The notes: a model not told the origin generated them from the letters alone. A stretch of 64,000 bases of DNA from Micromonospora aurantiaca ATCC 27029 (GCF_000145235.1 NC_014391.1:992001-1056000); one strand, 5' to 3'. Positions 1-10,279 are shown, counted from the stretch's first letter. Numbers and translations are program-made.

Positions 1-453
1 CTTCGCGGTCAGCGCCATGGTCAGGTTGGTCCGGCCGTGGTACGCGTGGTCGAACACCACCACAGCGGGCCGCCCGGTCGCGTGCCGGGCGATCTTCACC
101 GCGTTCTCCACCGCCTCGGCGCCGGAGTTGAACAACGCCGACCGCTTCCCGAAGCCACCCGGCGTCAGCGCGTTGAGCTGCTCGCAGACCGCCACGTACG
201 ACTCGTACGGCGCGACCATGAAGCAGGTGTGGGTGAAGCGTTCGACCTGCGCGCGTACCGCCTCGACCACGCGCGGCGCGGAGTTGCCCACGTTGGTGAC
301 GGCGATGCCGGCCGCGAAGTCGATCCACTCCCGGCCGTCCACGTCGGTGATCGTGCCGCCGCCCGCCCGGTCCACGTACGCGGGGATCGTGCTGCCCACG
401 CCCCGCGCCACCGCCTCGACCCGGCGCTTGTGCAACTCCTCGCTCGTGGCCAC
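1..453 (-). CDS. gabT: Class III aminotransferase (4-aminobutyrate or putrescine type), N-terminal part
   Basis: PLP-dependent enzyme moving an amino group from GABA or a related omega-amine to 2-oxoglutarate. Only the first 151 residues are in the window; the rest, including the PLP lysine, lies beyond the left edge. Visible family signatures are the TDVDGREWIDFAAGIAV strand, HTCFMVAPYESY and the PLP-phosphate loop NSGAEAVENAVKIAR. The GTG start at 453 lies 5 nt after the stop of the upstream aldehyde dehydrogenase, so the two are probably co-transcribed. The pairing points to putrescine/GABA catabolism. The family is clear; the exact amine substrate is inferred from the neighbour. Confidence 0.85.
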   Translation of the reverse strand, partial: MATSEELHKRRVEAVARGVGSTIPAYVDRAGGGTITDVDGREWIDFAAGIAVTNVGNSAPRVVEAVRAQVERFTHTCFMVAPYESYVAVCEQLNALTPGGFGKRSALFNSGAEAVENAVKIARHATGRPAVVVFDHAYHGRTNLTMALTAK

Positions 454-458
454 CGGGA

Positions 459-1895
459 TCAGCCCTCGATGTTGTGCATGACGTGCTTGACCCGGGTGTA
501 GTCCTCCAGGCTGTAGACCGACAGGTCCTTGCCGTGGCCGGAGTGCTTGAAGCCGCCGTGCGGCATCTCCGAGACGAACGGGATGTGCGTGTTCACCCAG
601 ACGCACCCGAAGTCCAGCCGCCGGGTCATCCGCATGGCCCGGCCGTGGTCGCGCGTCCACACCGAGGCGGACAGGCCGTAGTCCACGCCGTTGGCCCAGC
701 GCACCGCCTCGTCCTCGTCGGAGAAGCGCTGCACGGTGATGACCGGCCCGAACACCTCGTCCTGGATGATCTCGTCGGCCTGGCGGACGCCGGAGACCAC
801 TGTCGGGGCGTAGAAGAAGCCACGCTCGCCGACCCGGGCACCGCCGGTGGTGACGTTCGCGTGGTCCGGCAGCCGGTCCACGAAGCCGCTGACCCGGGCG
901 AGCTGGTTGGCGTTGTTCAGCGGGCCGTAGAGCACGTCCGCGTCGTCCGGCGCGCCGGTGCGGGTGTTGCGGGCCTGCTCGGTCAGCGCGGCCACGAAAT
1001 CCTCGTGGATGCCCGGACCGGTGAGCACGCGGGTCGCCGCCGTGCAGTCCTGACCGGCGTTGAAGTAGCCGCCCATCGCGATCGCCTCGGCCGCCGCCGC
1101 CACGTCCGCGTCGTCGAAGATCACCACCGGGGCCTTGCCGCCCAGCTCCAGGTGGGTCCGCTTCAGGTCCGGCGCCGCCGCGGCGGCCACCTCCATGCCC
1201 GCGCGGGTCGAGCCGGTGATCGACACGAGCTGCGGGGTCGGGTGGGAGACCAGCGTACGGCCGGTGTCGCGGTCGCCGCAGACCACGTTGAACACACCCG
1301 GGGGCAGGTGCTCGGCGGCGATCTCGGCCAGCAGCAGCGTCGACACCGGCGTGGTGTCCGACGGCTTCAGCACCACCGCGTTGCCGGCCGCGAGCGCCGG
1401 GGCGATCTTCCAGACCGCCATCATCAGCGGGTAGTTCCACGGCGTCACCTGGGCGCAGACGCCGATCGGCTCGCGCCGCACGTACGAGGTGTGCCCGGCC
1501 ATGTACTCGCCGGCCGAGCGCCCCTCCAGCAGGCGCGCCGCCCCGGCGAAGAAGCGCAGCTCGTCCACCGCGGGCGGCAGTTCCTCGTCGGCGGTGAGCT
1601 GCCGGGGCTTACCGGTGTTGCGGACCTCCGCGTCGACCAGCTCGGCGGCCCGCGACTCCACCGCGTCGGCGAACTTCAGCAGCGCCCGCTGCCGCTCGGC
1701 CGGTGTGGCGTCCCGCCAGGTCTCGAACGCGGCGGAGGCGGCCTTCATCGCCGCGTCCACATCCGCCGCGCCGGAGACCGGGGCCTGGGCGAAGACCTCG
1801 CCGGTGCACGGGTCGATCAGGTCGGCGTAGCCGCCGTCCACCGGGTCGACGTACTCGCCGTTGACGAAGTTGCGCAGCTGCTGCTGGTCGCTCAT
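459..1895 (-). CDS. Gamma-aminobutyraldehyde dehydrogenase-like aldehyde dehydrogenase
   Basis: NAD(P)-dependent oxidation of an amino-aldehyde, most likely 4-aminobutyraldehyde to GABA. The 478-residue protein is full length for the ALDH superfamily. It shows the TPWNYPL motif with Asn154, Lys177 in VVLKPSD, general base Glu250 in HLELGGKAP and catalytic Cys284 in [11 protein letters not shown]. It is the first gene of a short minus-strand operon with the aminotransferase 5 nt downstream, supporting the route putrescine to aminobutyraldehyde to GABA. The substrate is inferred from similarity to the PatD/Prr group and from context. Confidence 0.85.
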   Translation of the reverse strand: MSDQQQLRNFVNGEYVDPVDGGYADLIDPCTGEVFAQAPVSGAADVDAAMKAASAAFETWRDATPAERQRALLKFADAVESRAAELVDAEVRNTGKPRQLTADEELPPAVDELRFFAGAARLLEGRSAGEYMAGHTSYVRREPIGVCAQVTPWNYPLMMAVWKIAPALAAGNAVVLKPSDTTPVSTLLLAEIAAEHLPPGVFNVVCGDRDTGRTLVSHPTPQLVSITGSTRAGMEVAAAAAPDLKRTHLELGGKAPVVIFDDADVAAAAEAIAMGGYFNAGQDCTAATRVLTGPGIHEDFVAALTEQARNTRTGAPDDADVLYGPLNNANQLARVSGFVDRLPDHANVTTGGARVGERGFFYAPTVVSGVRQADEIIQDEVFGPVITVQRFSDEDEAVRWANGVDYGLSASVWTRDHGRAMRMTRRLDFGCVWVNTHIPFVSEMPHGGFKHSGHGKDLSVYSLEDYTRVKHVMHNIEG

Positions 1896-2001
1896 CAGAA
1901 GTCTCCGAGAGGGTGGCCGGGGAGAGGGTCAGCGGAGGTTATCGCAATCTGACTGCCATCTTGGCTACTAAATCCGAGGCAGACAAGGGTTTGAGCAACT
2001 G

Positions 2002-2030
2002 TTTCCGCGTGGGCGTCTGTGGTCTAGGCT
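2002..2030 (+). promoter_or_regulatory. Candidate leaderless promoter of the aldehyde dehydrogenase at 2038
   Basis: TAGGCT at 2025-2030 fits a TANNNT -10 box. It ends 7 nt before the GTG start, and no Shine-Dalgarno sequence precedes that start, the arrangement expected for a leaderless transcript. A weak -35 (TTTCCG, 2002-2007) sits 17 nt upstream. The 142-bp divergent gap must also carry the promoter for the minus-strand gene at 1895, which I could not place. Confidence 0.4.
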
Positions 2031-2037
2031 GCCGGTC

Positions 2038-3477
<1,440 letters not shown>

Positions 3478-3492
3478 CCGCTCGCCCGCCGC

Positions 3493-4728
3493 TCACCAGG
3501 TGCCGTCGTCGCGGACCCGGGCGGGGGCGCGGCCGAGCAGCAGGGTGGTGAGGGCGGCGTCGATGTCGGCGCCGAGGAACCACTCGCCGGCCTGGTCGAG
3601 GGCGAAGATCCGGCCGTGCTCGTCGATCGCGAGGATGCTCTCCTGACGTTCGCTGCCGAGCGGGAAGAGACGGGCGCCCAGGACGGCGGCGAAGTCGGCG
3701 AGGGAGTCGGCGGTGTGGGCGGCCCGCAGCGGATTCGTAGTGAACCGGCTGATCCAGACCTGCTCGCCGGGCCCGCGCCGTCGGCTCAGGACGGCCGGGA
3801 ACGCGGTGAGCGCCGCCTCGGCGGCGGGGAACGCCTCGTGCCGGTGATGCTGCCCCGCGACCGCCTTCGTCTCGGTCATCGCGCCCATCGCGAGTGCCTC
3901 GTTGAACATGCTGATCTGCCAGCCGCCGTCCATGAGGGCGTGGGCGACGTCGTCAGGAAACCGCCCGGGTTGAATGACCTCGCGCGGCTCCGGGCGCCAT
4001 TCCTCCACGAAGGCGAGGTCGGACCACGGCAGTACCGCGAACCGCACCAGGAACCGGACGCACGAGTCGCAGGGAAGATCCGCTTGTCCGCCCTGGGGGT
4101 CGCCAGGCTCACGACTGCGATAGACCTCGATTCGGCTACTGGCGAGCAGGTCGCGCGCGTCCTCGATGGACAACGGCGGCAGACCCTCGGCGGCTCGGCG
4201 GTGGTCGTGCTCGTAGAGCGCATCGGAGACGACGATCATCTCGGCGTGCCGTTCCCCGCCGCGTACCAGATGCCCCGCCGGTAGTTCGTCCAGATAGGAC
4301 TGCACCAGCGGATGGTGGCGTACCTCGATCGCGCCCTTCGCGCCCTGCGCGACGTGCTGCCGGCCGTCGAGCGTGAGGTGCGCCGCCGCGCCGGGCGTGG
4401 GCAGGCGGGTCAGCTCACGCAGCAGTTGGGCGGCCGGGTCGACGGTACGCGGCGGGCGCGGTTCGGCCGGACGCCGCTGCCGGTACATCCGCTCGACCGC
4501 CGCGGCCGGCACCCGTGGCCACGTGGACACCTCGCCGGTCTCCTTGTCGATCACAGTGGTCGGCAGGTCGCCGGGGAGCGCCCGGGCCTCGGTGGACACG
4601 ACGGAACTCACCACGTAGCCCAGGTCGAACTCCTCGACCTCCGGCGTGCAGGGAAAACCGAGGCGGTCGGAGTCCCGCCGGGCCCACACCGAGGCGATCT
4701 GCTCGGCCTGCTGTCGCTCGATCACCAC
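3493..4728 (-). CDS. YwqJ-like deaminase / SUKH-3 fusion, toxin-associated
   Basis: A 411-residue protein of the polymorphic-toxin world. Residues about 1-85 form a small domain ending in a TTVIDKETGEVSTWP strand, like YrhB/Imm35-type immunity modules. The middle carries a zinc-deaminase signature: H161-A-E163 and P219-C220-x-x-C223, matching the YwqJ deaminase family. From about residue 255, GRFPDDVAHALMDGGW begins a SUKH-3-like immunity domain that runs to the end. It diverges from the YbaB gene at 4807 with 78 bp between starts, which suggests joint control with the toxin cassette. Whether the deaminase module attacks nucleic acid or only serves immunity cannot be told from sequence. Confidence 0.7.
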   Translation of the reverse strand: MVIERQQAEQIASVWARRDSDRLGFPCTPEVEEFDLGYVVSSVVSTEARALPGDLPTTVIDKETGEVSTWPRVPAAAVERMYRQRRPAEPRPPRTVDPAAQLLRELTRLPTPGAAAHLTLDGRQHVAQGAKGAIEVRHHPLVQSYLDELPAGHLVRGGERHAEMIVVSDALYEHDHRRAAEGLPPLSIEDARDLLASSRIEVYRSREPGDPQGGQADLPCDSCVRFLVRFAVLPWSDLAFVEEWRPEPREVIQPGRFPDDVAHALMDGGWQISMFNEALAMGAMTETKAVAGQHHRHEAFPAAEAALTAFPAVLSRRRGPGEQVWISRFTTNPLRAAHTADSLADFAAVLGARLFPLGSERQESILAIDEHGRIFALDQAGEWFLGADIDAALTTLLLGRAPARVRDDGTW

Positions 4729-4806
4729 CTGAAATTACCGGACCCCACGGATTTCGTGGCACCCGGTATGGTCGGCCCTACCCACGGTGACGGAAGGGGA
4801 GCGACG

Positions 4807-5220
4807 GTGGCCGAGAGTGCGGACCGGGATGCGAACCGTGCACTGCGCGCGCGATTCGACGAGGTGTACGGCCAATACCAGCGCTTGCGGTCCGGTCTGG
4901 ACGATCTCCAGACCAAGCTGGCCGAGTTGCGGGTCACCGAACGCTCCGACGACGGTCAGGTGACCGCCGTCGTCGGCGCGCGAGGCGAGCTGATCAGCGT
5001 CGAGGTGAGCCCGGCGGCGTTCCAGGACCGGGACGCCCGTGCGTTGAGCCGGAAGATCACCGAGACCGTGCTGCGCGCCTCCACCGCGGCGAGCGCCGCC
5101 ACCCGCGAACTGGTCTCCGGATACCTGCCGCCGGGCTCCCCTTCGGTCGAATTCCTGCGTACCCATGACTTCGGCGCGCTGCTCGGCCGGGCTGACTCCG
5201 TGCTGGCCCGCGGCGAGTGA
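4807..5220 (+). CDS. YbaB/EbfC-like protein, first gene of the toxin cassette
   Basis: 137 residues with an N-terminal helix (DEVYGQYQRLRSGLDDLQTKLAELRVT) followed by the short beta hairpin VTAVVGARGELISVEVSPAAF, the YbaB/EbfC nucleoid-protein fold. In actinomycetes such paralogues sit at the head of ESX/WXG100-toxin cassettes, where they are thought to act as secretion partners rather than nucleoid proteins. The GTG start at 4807 follows GGAAGGGGAG; an in-frame ATG at 4768 lacks a good ribosome site. The WXG100-like gene starts 3 nt after its stop, so the genes form an operon. Confidence 0.75.
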   Translation: MAESADRDANRALRARFDEVYGQYQRLRSGLDDLQTKLAELRVTERSDDGQVTAVVGARGELISVEVSPAAFQDRDARALSRKITETVLRASTAASAATRELVSGYLPPGSPSVEFLRTHDFGALLGRADSVLARGE

Positions 5221-5223
5221 CAG

Positions 5224-5580
5224 GTGGCCGGGGGAGAGATCTGGCTGGACCCGGACCGGGCCCGGCGCGGCGGGGCTGACCTGGCGCTGTCGGGGCGGGC
5301 GGTGAGCGCGGCCCGGCGGGAGACGGGCGAGCCGATCGCCCACGCGAGCGCGCAGCGGCCCTGGGGCCGCGACGACATCGGCGCCGCGTTCGACAAGCAC
5401 TACCAGGGCTACGCCGAGACGCTGCTGCGCGCGTGGGAGCTTCTCGGCCGGTCGCTGGAGGTGCTCGGGTCGGACGTCGTCCGCTCGGTCGCGGCCACCG
5501 TGGAGACGGACCTGAGCAACGCCCGTGACCTCGGGAAGATCCCGCAGCAAGGGCACAACCCCCATCGGCCCCGGCGCTGA
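5224..5580 (+). CDS. WXG100-superfamily (ESX-like) small protein
   Basis: 118 residues predicted as two long helices around a RPWGRDD turn (about residues 45-52), the helix-turn-helix hairpin layout of EsxA/EsxB-like type VII secretion substrates. The C-terminus is polar (HNPHRPRR). Translation is probably coupled to the YbaB gene (3-nt gap), and the toxin starts 18 nt downstream after GGAGG. The likely role is to form a heterodimer that targets the following toxin to a type VII secretion machine; no such machine lies in this window. Confidence 0.65.
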   Translation: MAGGEIWLDPDRARRGGADLALSGRAVSAARRETGEPIAHASAQRPWGRDDIGAAFDKHYQGYAETLLRAWELLGRSLEVLGSDVVRSVAATVETDLSNARDLGKIPQQGHNPHRPRR

Positions 5581-5598
5581 CCACCGGAGGACCCGCGC

Positions 5599-8500
5599 GT
5601 GAGCATGCTGCCCAGCCCGATCCCGCACCCGCTCGACTTCTGCCCGTGGGACCTGCCCGGCTGGATCTACGAGGCGCTCGACTGGGTGGTCGGCGTCGAA
5701 TGGCCGGAGGGCAACGAGCGCGCCGTCTGGGACCTGGCCGACCAGTGGTACGGCGTAGCAGGCGTCCTTGCCCGTCCGCGCGACGACGCGATCACCGCTG
5801 CCGGCGAGGTCAAGAGCGGGTACGGGGGAGTCGGCCTGGTCGCCGGCGCGTTCGACACGGCGTGGCACAAGCTCGCCGAAGGCCAGGACGCTCCACTGCA
5901 CGTCCTGGTCGCGGCCACAGACGAGCTGGCACGTCTGGTGGACTCCTGCGGCTGCGACATCGAGGGCGCGAAGCTGGAAGCCTGGATCGAGCTGGGCATC
6001 CTGGTCGTCGAGTTGCTGTCCCTGGCGGTCGCCACAGTGCTCACCCTGGGCGCCGCCTCACCGGCGGCGGCCGCTGCGATCACCGCCACGCGGGTCGTGG
6101 TGCAGCAGATCTTCAAGCGGCTGGTGGCCCAGCTCGCCCGCAAGGCGGTCAAGCAGGGCCTCAAAGAGGCGGGCGAACGCGCTGCCAAGGAGGTGGCCAG
6201 GTCCGGTGCCCGCACGCTGGCTCGACGGGCCGCGATCGGCGGTCTGCTGGAGGCCGGTCAGGAGGCGGGCACCAGCCTCGGCACGCAGGCGTACCAGAAC
6301 TCCACCGGCCGGCGGGACGGCCTCGACCTGACCGACGTGAGCACGTCGGCTCTCGGCGGATTCGCCGGCGGCGCGGTCGCGCCATTGGCCGGGCTGGGCC
6401 GGCACGCCAACGGGCGGTTCGCGGAGATCGGCGAGCGGTTCGGGCGGGAGATGGCCGGGGAGACGCTCGCCGAGACCGCGGCGGGTCTGGCGACCGGCCA
6501 GGGGCCGTCGCTGGAGGATCTGGCGCGCGCGGCTGCCTCCGGCGCCACCGGTTCCGCCACCAACCAGGCGGACACGGCACTGCAACGCCGCCTCGACGGG
6601 CAGCTGAGCGGGTTGACGGTGTCCCCGGTCAGCCTGGACGTGCCGATCGCCGCCGATCCCGTCGGGCTGATCCCGGCCCAGCGGGTCGCCGAGCCGGTCG
6701 TGCAGGGCAGCGACACGATCGCCGGCGCCGTTCCCGTGACACCCACACACGTCACGCCCCAAGCCACCGGTCCGCACCCGCTCGCCGTGGACCTGCCGCT
6801 TCCGGCGCCGGATCCCACGACGACGCCGCCGCACAACGATGTCGTCCCGCACGACGTGGCACGTCCGACGGTCACCACGAGCCCCACGTTGTCCTCGGTG
6901 ATCACGGAAGCGCCCGTCGCCACGCCCCCGTCAACCGCGCCCGGAGTCCACAGCGGCGCGGTTCCGGTGGCGACGCCGGTCGACCACCCCACGCCGTCCT
7001 CGACCAACCCGATTCAGGCGGCAGCCGCACCGGCGACACTCCCTGCACCGCCCGCCAACCACCCGCAGATCGCGGCGCCACCAACGGCGGACCGCGCCGC
7101 CCCCGTCAGCAATGGAGGTCAGGCGGGACCGCCTCCGGTCTCACCGGTCAGCCCGCAGACGGGGCCGCACCCGGGAGCGTCGACCATCGGGCCCGAGCCC
7201 CGGCCGGGGCCGAACCCCCGTTTTCCGCTGCTGGAGTCCTTGGCTCCGCCCCGCACTCCTACCGACTCCCCGGGGCCCCACCCGGGCCCGCCCCATGTCC
7301 AGGCGTGGCCCCGTGAGACCGCTGAGCAGCGCGCCGCGCGGCTGAAGGCCGATCGGGAGGGTCTGGACCGGCGGCGCTACCAGGGCTATCTGCAGTCCCA
7401 GCGTGCCTTGCACGAGGAGAACAGACGGGAGGCGCAGATCAGGGAGCTGCGTGATCTCGCCGAACAGCATTACGAGGCGGCGCGTTGGCTCCTCATGCAG
7501 GCCCACGAGCTGCGCCAAGCCGGGCGGCACGAGCTCGCCGACAGGCACGTGTGGGAGGGCCGGCGGCGAGAACGCCTGCACTACCGAGCCGTCGACGAGG
7601 TGGAGGCGGTCCGTGCCGGCCAGCGGCTGCCGCGCGAGGTGATGGTCGAGGACGACCTCGACTTCTACCGCATCAACGACGACGTGGCGGACCTGGCCGT
7701 CGGCGCGGTGGAGACGGCCGACCACTCCGCGCTCACCGGTCACGGACACCCCGAGCCGATCGACAGGTCCCGGCCGTACGGCCGCCGGGGAGGACTCCGG
7801 CCTCCGCTCGCGCTGCACCAGACCGACCTCGAACGGCAGATGCCCCGCAACCCCGACGGCAGCGTGACGCGTACCGCCGATCCCCGGCGCGGTGGCTGGT
7901 TCCGCCTCGCGAACGACGGCGGACCGGCGGCCGACGCCACCCGGGGGATCAACTGCCTCGACTGCACGCTGTCGCTGTTCGAGACCTGGGTCCACGGACG
8001 GCCGCGCGTCGCGGCGCCGCGTACGTTCGACGGCTACCTGCACGGCGACGTGAACCGGCCGGTGGGCGGCGAGGCGGACGGACCGCTGCGGGTCGAGCAG
8101 ACGACCGGCGGCCGGTTCCAGAACCTCTGCCGGCCGGATCGGCCCGGGATCACCGGCCGGGACCGGCAGTTGTTGGTGGACGGCGGTTACCGGGACCTGT
8201 ACGCGCAGCTCGCGTCGGGCGGTCACGGCAGTTACGCGTTCCTCATCACCAGCTTCGAGGGCGGCGGATCGCACGCGTGGGTGGCGTTGAACCAGAGCGG
8301 CACGATCCTCTTCCTCGACCCGCAGACGGGCGAGGTGGCGGACCGGCCGATCTACCACCACAGCGGCCGTCCGGCCCGCAGCAACGTGGTCGGCGTCGAC
8401 GCTCTGGTGCTCGGCCCCGACGGCCGGCCGATGCCGCTCGCCGGCCGCCCGCCCGGCACCTACAACGTCCTGCCCGAGCCGCTACCCCGTCCGGCGCCGC

Positions 8501-9831
8501 CACGGCCGCCGGCCCCGCCGCCGATCGCAGACGGCCACGTCCCGGACTTCAACCACGTCCACCTGCTCGGCGAGTCCACCACCATCTACCGCCGGGGCGA
8601 CGGACCGCTGCCGGGGAGCGCGCCGCCGGTCGAGCCGGAACCCGACCGGGTACGCGAGGACCACCGGCAGGCGCACGCCGACCGGATCGCCGCCGGGCTC
8701 TACGTGCGCGACGCGCTCGCGCAGAGCGGGAACCTCGACGACGCCTTCGCCGCCGGGGTGACGCCCGTCGAGCTGGCGCAGCACGCCGACGTGCCGACGT
8801 TGCGGCGGCTCGTACCGGCGCTGGACGAGAGCGGTGCGGCCGACCTCACCCGGTTGTTCGCCGACCCGCGCGTGCAGCGGATGCTCGACCAGAGCTGGGA
8901 GGCGCCGCCGCGACGCGAGGAGTTGCTGGCCGAGACGCTGGTGCGGCAGCTCGCGGAGCGGCCCGACCTGGTCCGGATGATCCTGGCGACGCCGGAACTC
9001 GCCAACTCGCTGACCGCGCGGCCGCTGACCCTGCATCACCTGGCCAGCCACCAGCAGGCCATCGATGTACTCGGCGAGGTCATCAACGACATAGCCGAGT
9101 ACGGGGCGGACGCTGTCGTAGCGCATGAACCATTGACGCCTCAACCGACGCCCATCACTCACGAGCAGCGTCGACTCGTCGATTCGGTGGCGTCCCGCCG
9201 TCAGTCGAGACTGCAACCTGGGTTTGATGAAAGGCGACGTCATGATGAGGTCTACCGCCTTGCATACGTTGACCGGCTGTATGCGGATGCGGTGGTCGCC
9301 CAGCAGGAGCTGAACAGGCTTGCCATCAAGCTGGCTGCACACGGCGGCACGCCCGGCTGGCGGACCGAGCCCAAGAGCCGAGAGCGTGTCCTCGACAAGC
9401 TGGAAGGTGAGTACGAGAATGACGCGTCCCAGCTCAAGGACTTGGCCGGCGCCAAAGTGCAGTTCGACAGCGTCGATGCGGTTTACCAGGCACTCGGCCG
9501 TCTAGCAGTCGACCCGGAGGTCGTGATTCTGCACATCAAGGATCGTTTCCTCAATCCGCAGGCGAGCGGTTATCGGGACCTACTGCTGAACCTCCGGATG
9601 TCGAACGGCCATGTAGGAGAGCTTCGGCTGCACCTGGTGTCGCTCGATGACATCGCAGAGTGGGAGCATTCGTTGTACGAGGTTCGGCGCGACCTCAGCG
9701 CGGCGGCAGAGATCGAGGGCAGGCCGTTGACACAGGGGGAACGTGCGATTCGGGACGGACTCCTCCGGCGAGTGCAGGACGCTTACTGGAGCAAGGTGCA
9801 AGAGAGCCTTGGGGAGGAGCCACCGCGGTGA
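5599..9831 (+). CDS. CpnT-like polymorphic toxin with papain-fold/deamidase and RelA/SpoT-like domains
   Basis: A 1410-residue secreted-toxin candidate. Residues 1-125 resemble the WXG100-like N-terminal domain of CpnT (WPEGNERAVWDLADQW). Residues 131-162 are hydrophobic and 165-350 Ala-rich helical. Residues 350-570 form a Pro/Thr-rich linker and 580-690 an Arg/Glu-rich, probably coiled-coil segment. About residues 755-950 match the toxin glutamine deamidase/papain-fold toxin domain: Asn785-Cys786, Cys789, His892 in SHAWVALN and Asp907 in FLDPQTG. The tip (about 1250-1400) looks RelA/SpoT-like: D1281-LAGAK, SGYRD at 1323-1327, Glu1341 in GELRLHL. GTG start behind GGAGG. Base composition is visibly less GC-rich from about 9100 on. 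No signal peptide, consistent with type VII export. Confidence 0.75.
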   Translation: MSMLPSPIPHPLDFCPWDLPGWIYEALDWVVGVEWPEGNERAVWDLADQWYGVAGVLARPRDDAITAAGEVKSGYGGVGLVAGAFDTAWHKLAEGQDAPLHVLVAATDELARLVDSCGCDIEGAKLEAWIELGILVVELLSLAVATVLTLGAASPAAAAAITATRVVVQQIFKRLVAQLARKAVKQGLKEAGERAAKEVARSGARTLARRAAIGGLLEAGQEAGTSLGTQAYQNSTGRRDGLDLTDVSTSALGGFAGGAVAPLAGLGRHANGRFAEIGERFGREMAGETLAETAAGLATGQGPSLEDLARAAASGATGSATNQADTALQRRLDGQLSGLTVSPVSLDVPIAADPVGLIPAQRVAEPVVQGSDTIAGAVPVTPTHVTPQATGPHPLAVDLPLPAPDPTTTPPHNDVVPHDVARPTVTTSPTLSSVITEAPVATPPSTAPGVHSGAVPVATPVDHPTPSSTNPIQAAAAPATLPAPPANHPQIAAPPTADRAAPVSNGGQAGPPPVSPVSPQTGPHPGASTIGPEPRPGPNPRFPLLESLAPPRTPTDSPGPHPGPPHVQAWPRETAEQRAARLKADREGLDRRRYQGYLQSQRALHEENRREAQIRELRDLAEQHYEAARWLLMQAHELRQAGRHELADRHVWEGRRRERLHYRAVDEVEAVRAGQRLPREVMVEDDLDFYRINDDVADLAVGAVETADHSALTGHGHPEPIDRSRPYGRRGGLRPPLALHQTDLERQMPRNPDGSVTRTADPRRGGWFRLANDGGPAADATRGINCLDCTLSLFETWVHGRPRVAAPRTFDGYLHGDVNRPVGGEADGPLRVEQTTGGRFQNLCRPDRPGITGRDRQLLVDGGYRDLYAQLASGGHGSYAFLITSFEGGGSHAWVALNQSGTILFLDPQTGEVADRPIYHHSGRPARSNVVGVDALVLGPDGRPMPLAGRPPGTYNVLPEPLPRPAPPRPPAPPPIADGHVPDFNHVHLLGESTTIYRRGDGPLPGSAPPVEPEPDRVREDHRQAHADRIAAGLYVRDALAQSGNLDDAFAAGVTPVELAQHADVPTLRRLVPALDESGAADLTRLFADPRVQRMLDQSWEAPPRREELLAETLVRQLAERPDLVRMILATPELANSLTARPLTLHHLASHQQAIDVLGEVINDIAEYGADAVVAHEPLTPQPTPITHEQRRLVDSVASRRQSRLQPGFDERRRHDEVYRLAYVDRLYADAVVAQQELNRLAIKLAAHGGTPGWRTEPKSRERVLDKLEGEYENDASQLKDLAGAKVQFDSVDAVYQALGRLAVDPEVVILHIKDRFLNPQASGYRDLLLNLRMSNGHVGELRLHLVSLDDIAEWEHSLYEVRRDLSAAAEIEGRPLTQGERAIRDGLLRRVQDAYWSKVQESLGEEPPR

Positions 9832-10262
9832 GTCAGGTAGAGGGCTTGCGGCTGCCGAAGTTCTTCGATTACTTCGGCTCCCCCCTGAAGCTCGTAGCCA
9901 CGGCCGATGGCGGCGTCGCAGGCTGGAGGCTCTCCAAGGACACAGGGGGCTGGCGCGAGGCCAACAATCTCATCGACAAGGTGCTCTTCACCGGCGGTGA
10001 CGAGATCAGTGAGATCTCGCGGGATGAGTTCGTACAACTCACTGAACACGAGCGAGGCCGCTATCTGAATGGCGACGGGCCGATCTTCGCTCTCTACGAA
10101 ACCGTCCGGGCGATCGAGGACACGCTCCAGCAGGAACGCCGGTACCCGACGCCGCAGGAGCAGGCGCTGATCCGGGGAGTCCGGCGGCGGACCTTCGTGA
10201 TGTTCGAGGAGCAGCTCCAGCAGGCCGGTGACCCGGCCGCCGACCCCACCATCGCCTCCTGA
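9828..10262 (+). CDS. Putative immunity protein to the toxin tip
   Basis: 144 residues (VSQVEGLRLPKFFDYFGSPL at the N-terminus), acidic, soluble, with no family I recognise. The GTG start overlaps the toxin stop as GTGA and is preceded by GGGGAGGAG, so translation is coupled to the toxin. Position directly after the C-terminal toxin tip, small size and reduced GC content shared with that tip are the usual marks of a cognate immunity gene. A longer reading from 9660 would overlap the toxin in another frame and is rejected. The immunity role is inference. Confidence 0.6.
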   Translation: MSQVEGLRLPKFFDYFGSPLKLVATADGGVAGWRLSKDTGGWREANNLIDKVLFTGGDEISEISRDEFVQLTEHERGRYLNGDGPIFALYETVRAIEDTLQQERRYPTPQEQALIRGVRRRTFVMFEEQLQQAGDPAADPTIAS

Positions 10263-10279
10263 CAGCGGCCCGGAACGCC

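Noticed and set aside
9660..9827. Longer N-terminus for the immunity gene starting inside the toxin
   Set aside because: It would overlap the toxin by over 170 nt with non-coding-like residues; the GTG at 9828 has a strong ribosome site and a standard GTGA overlap.
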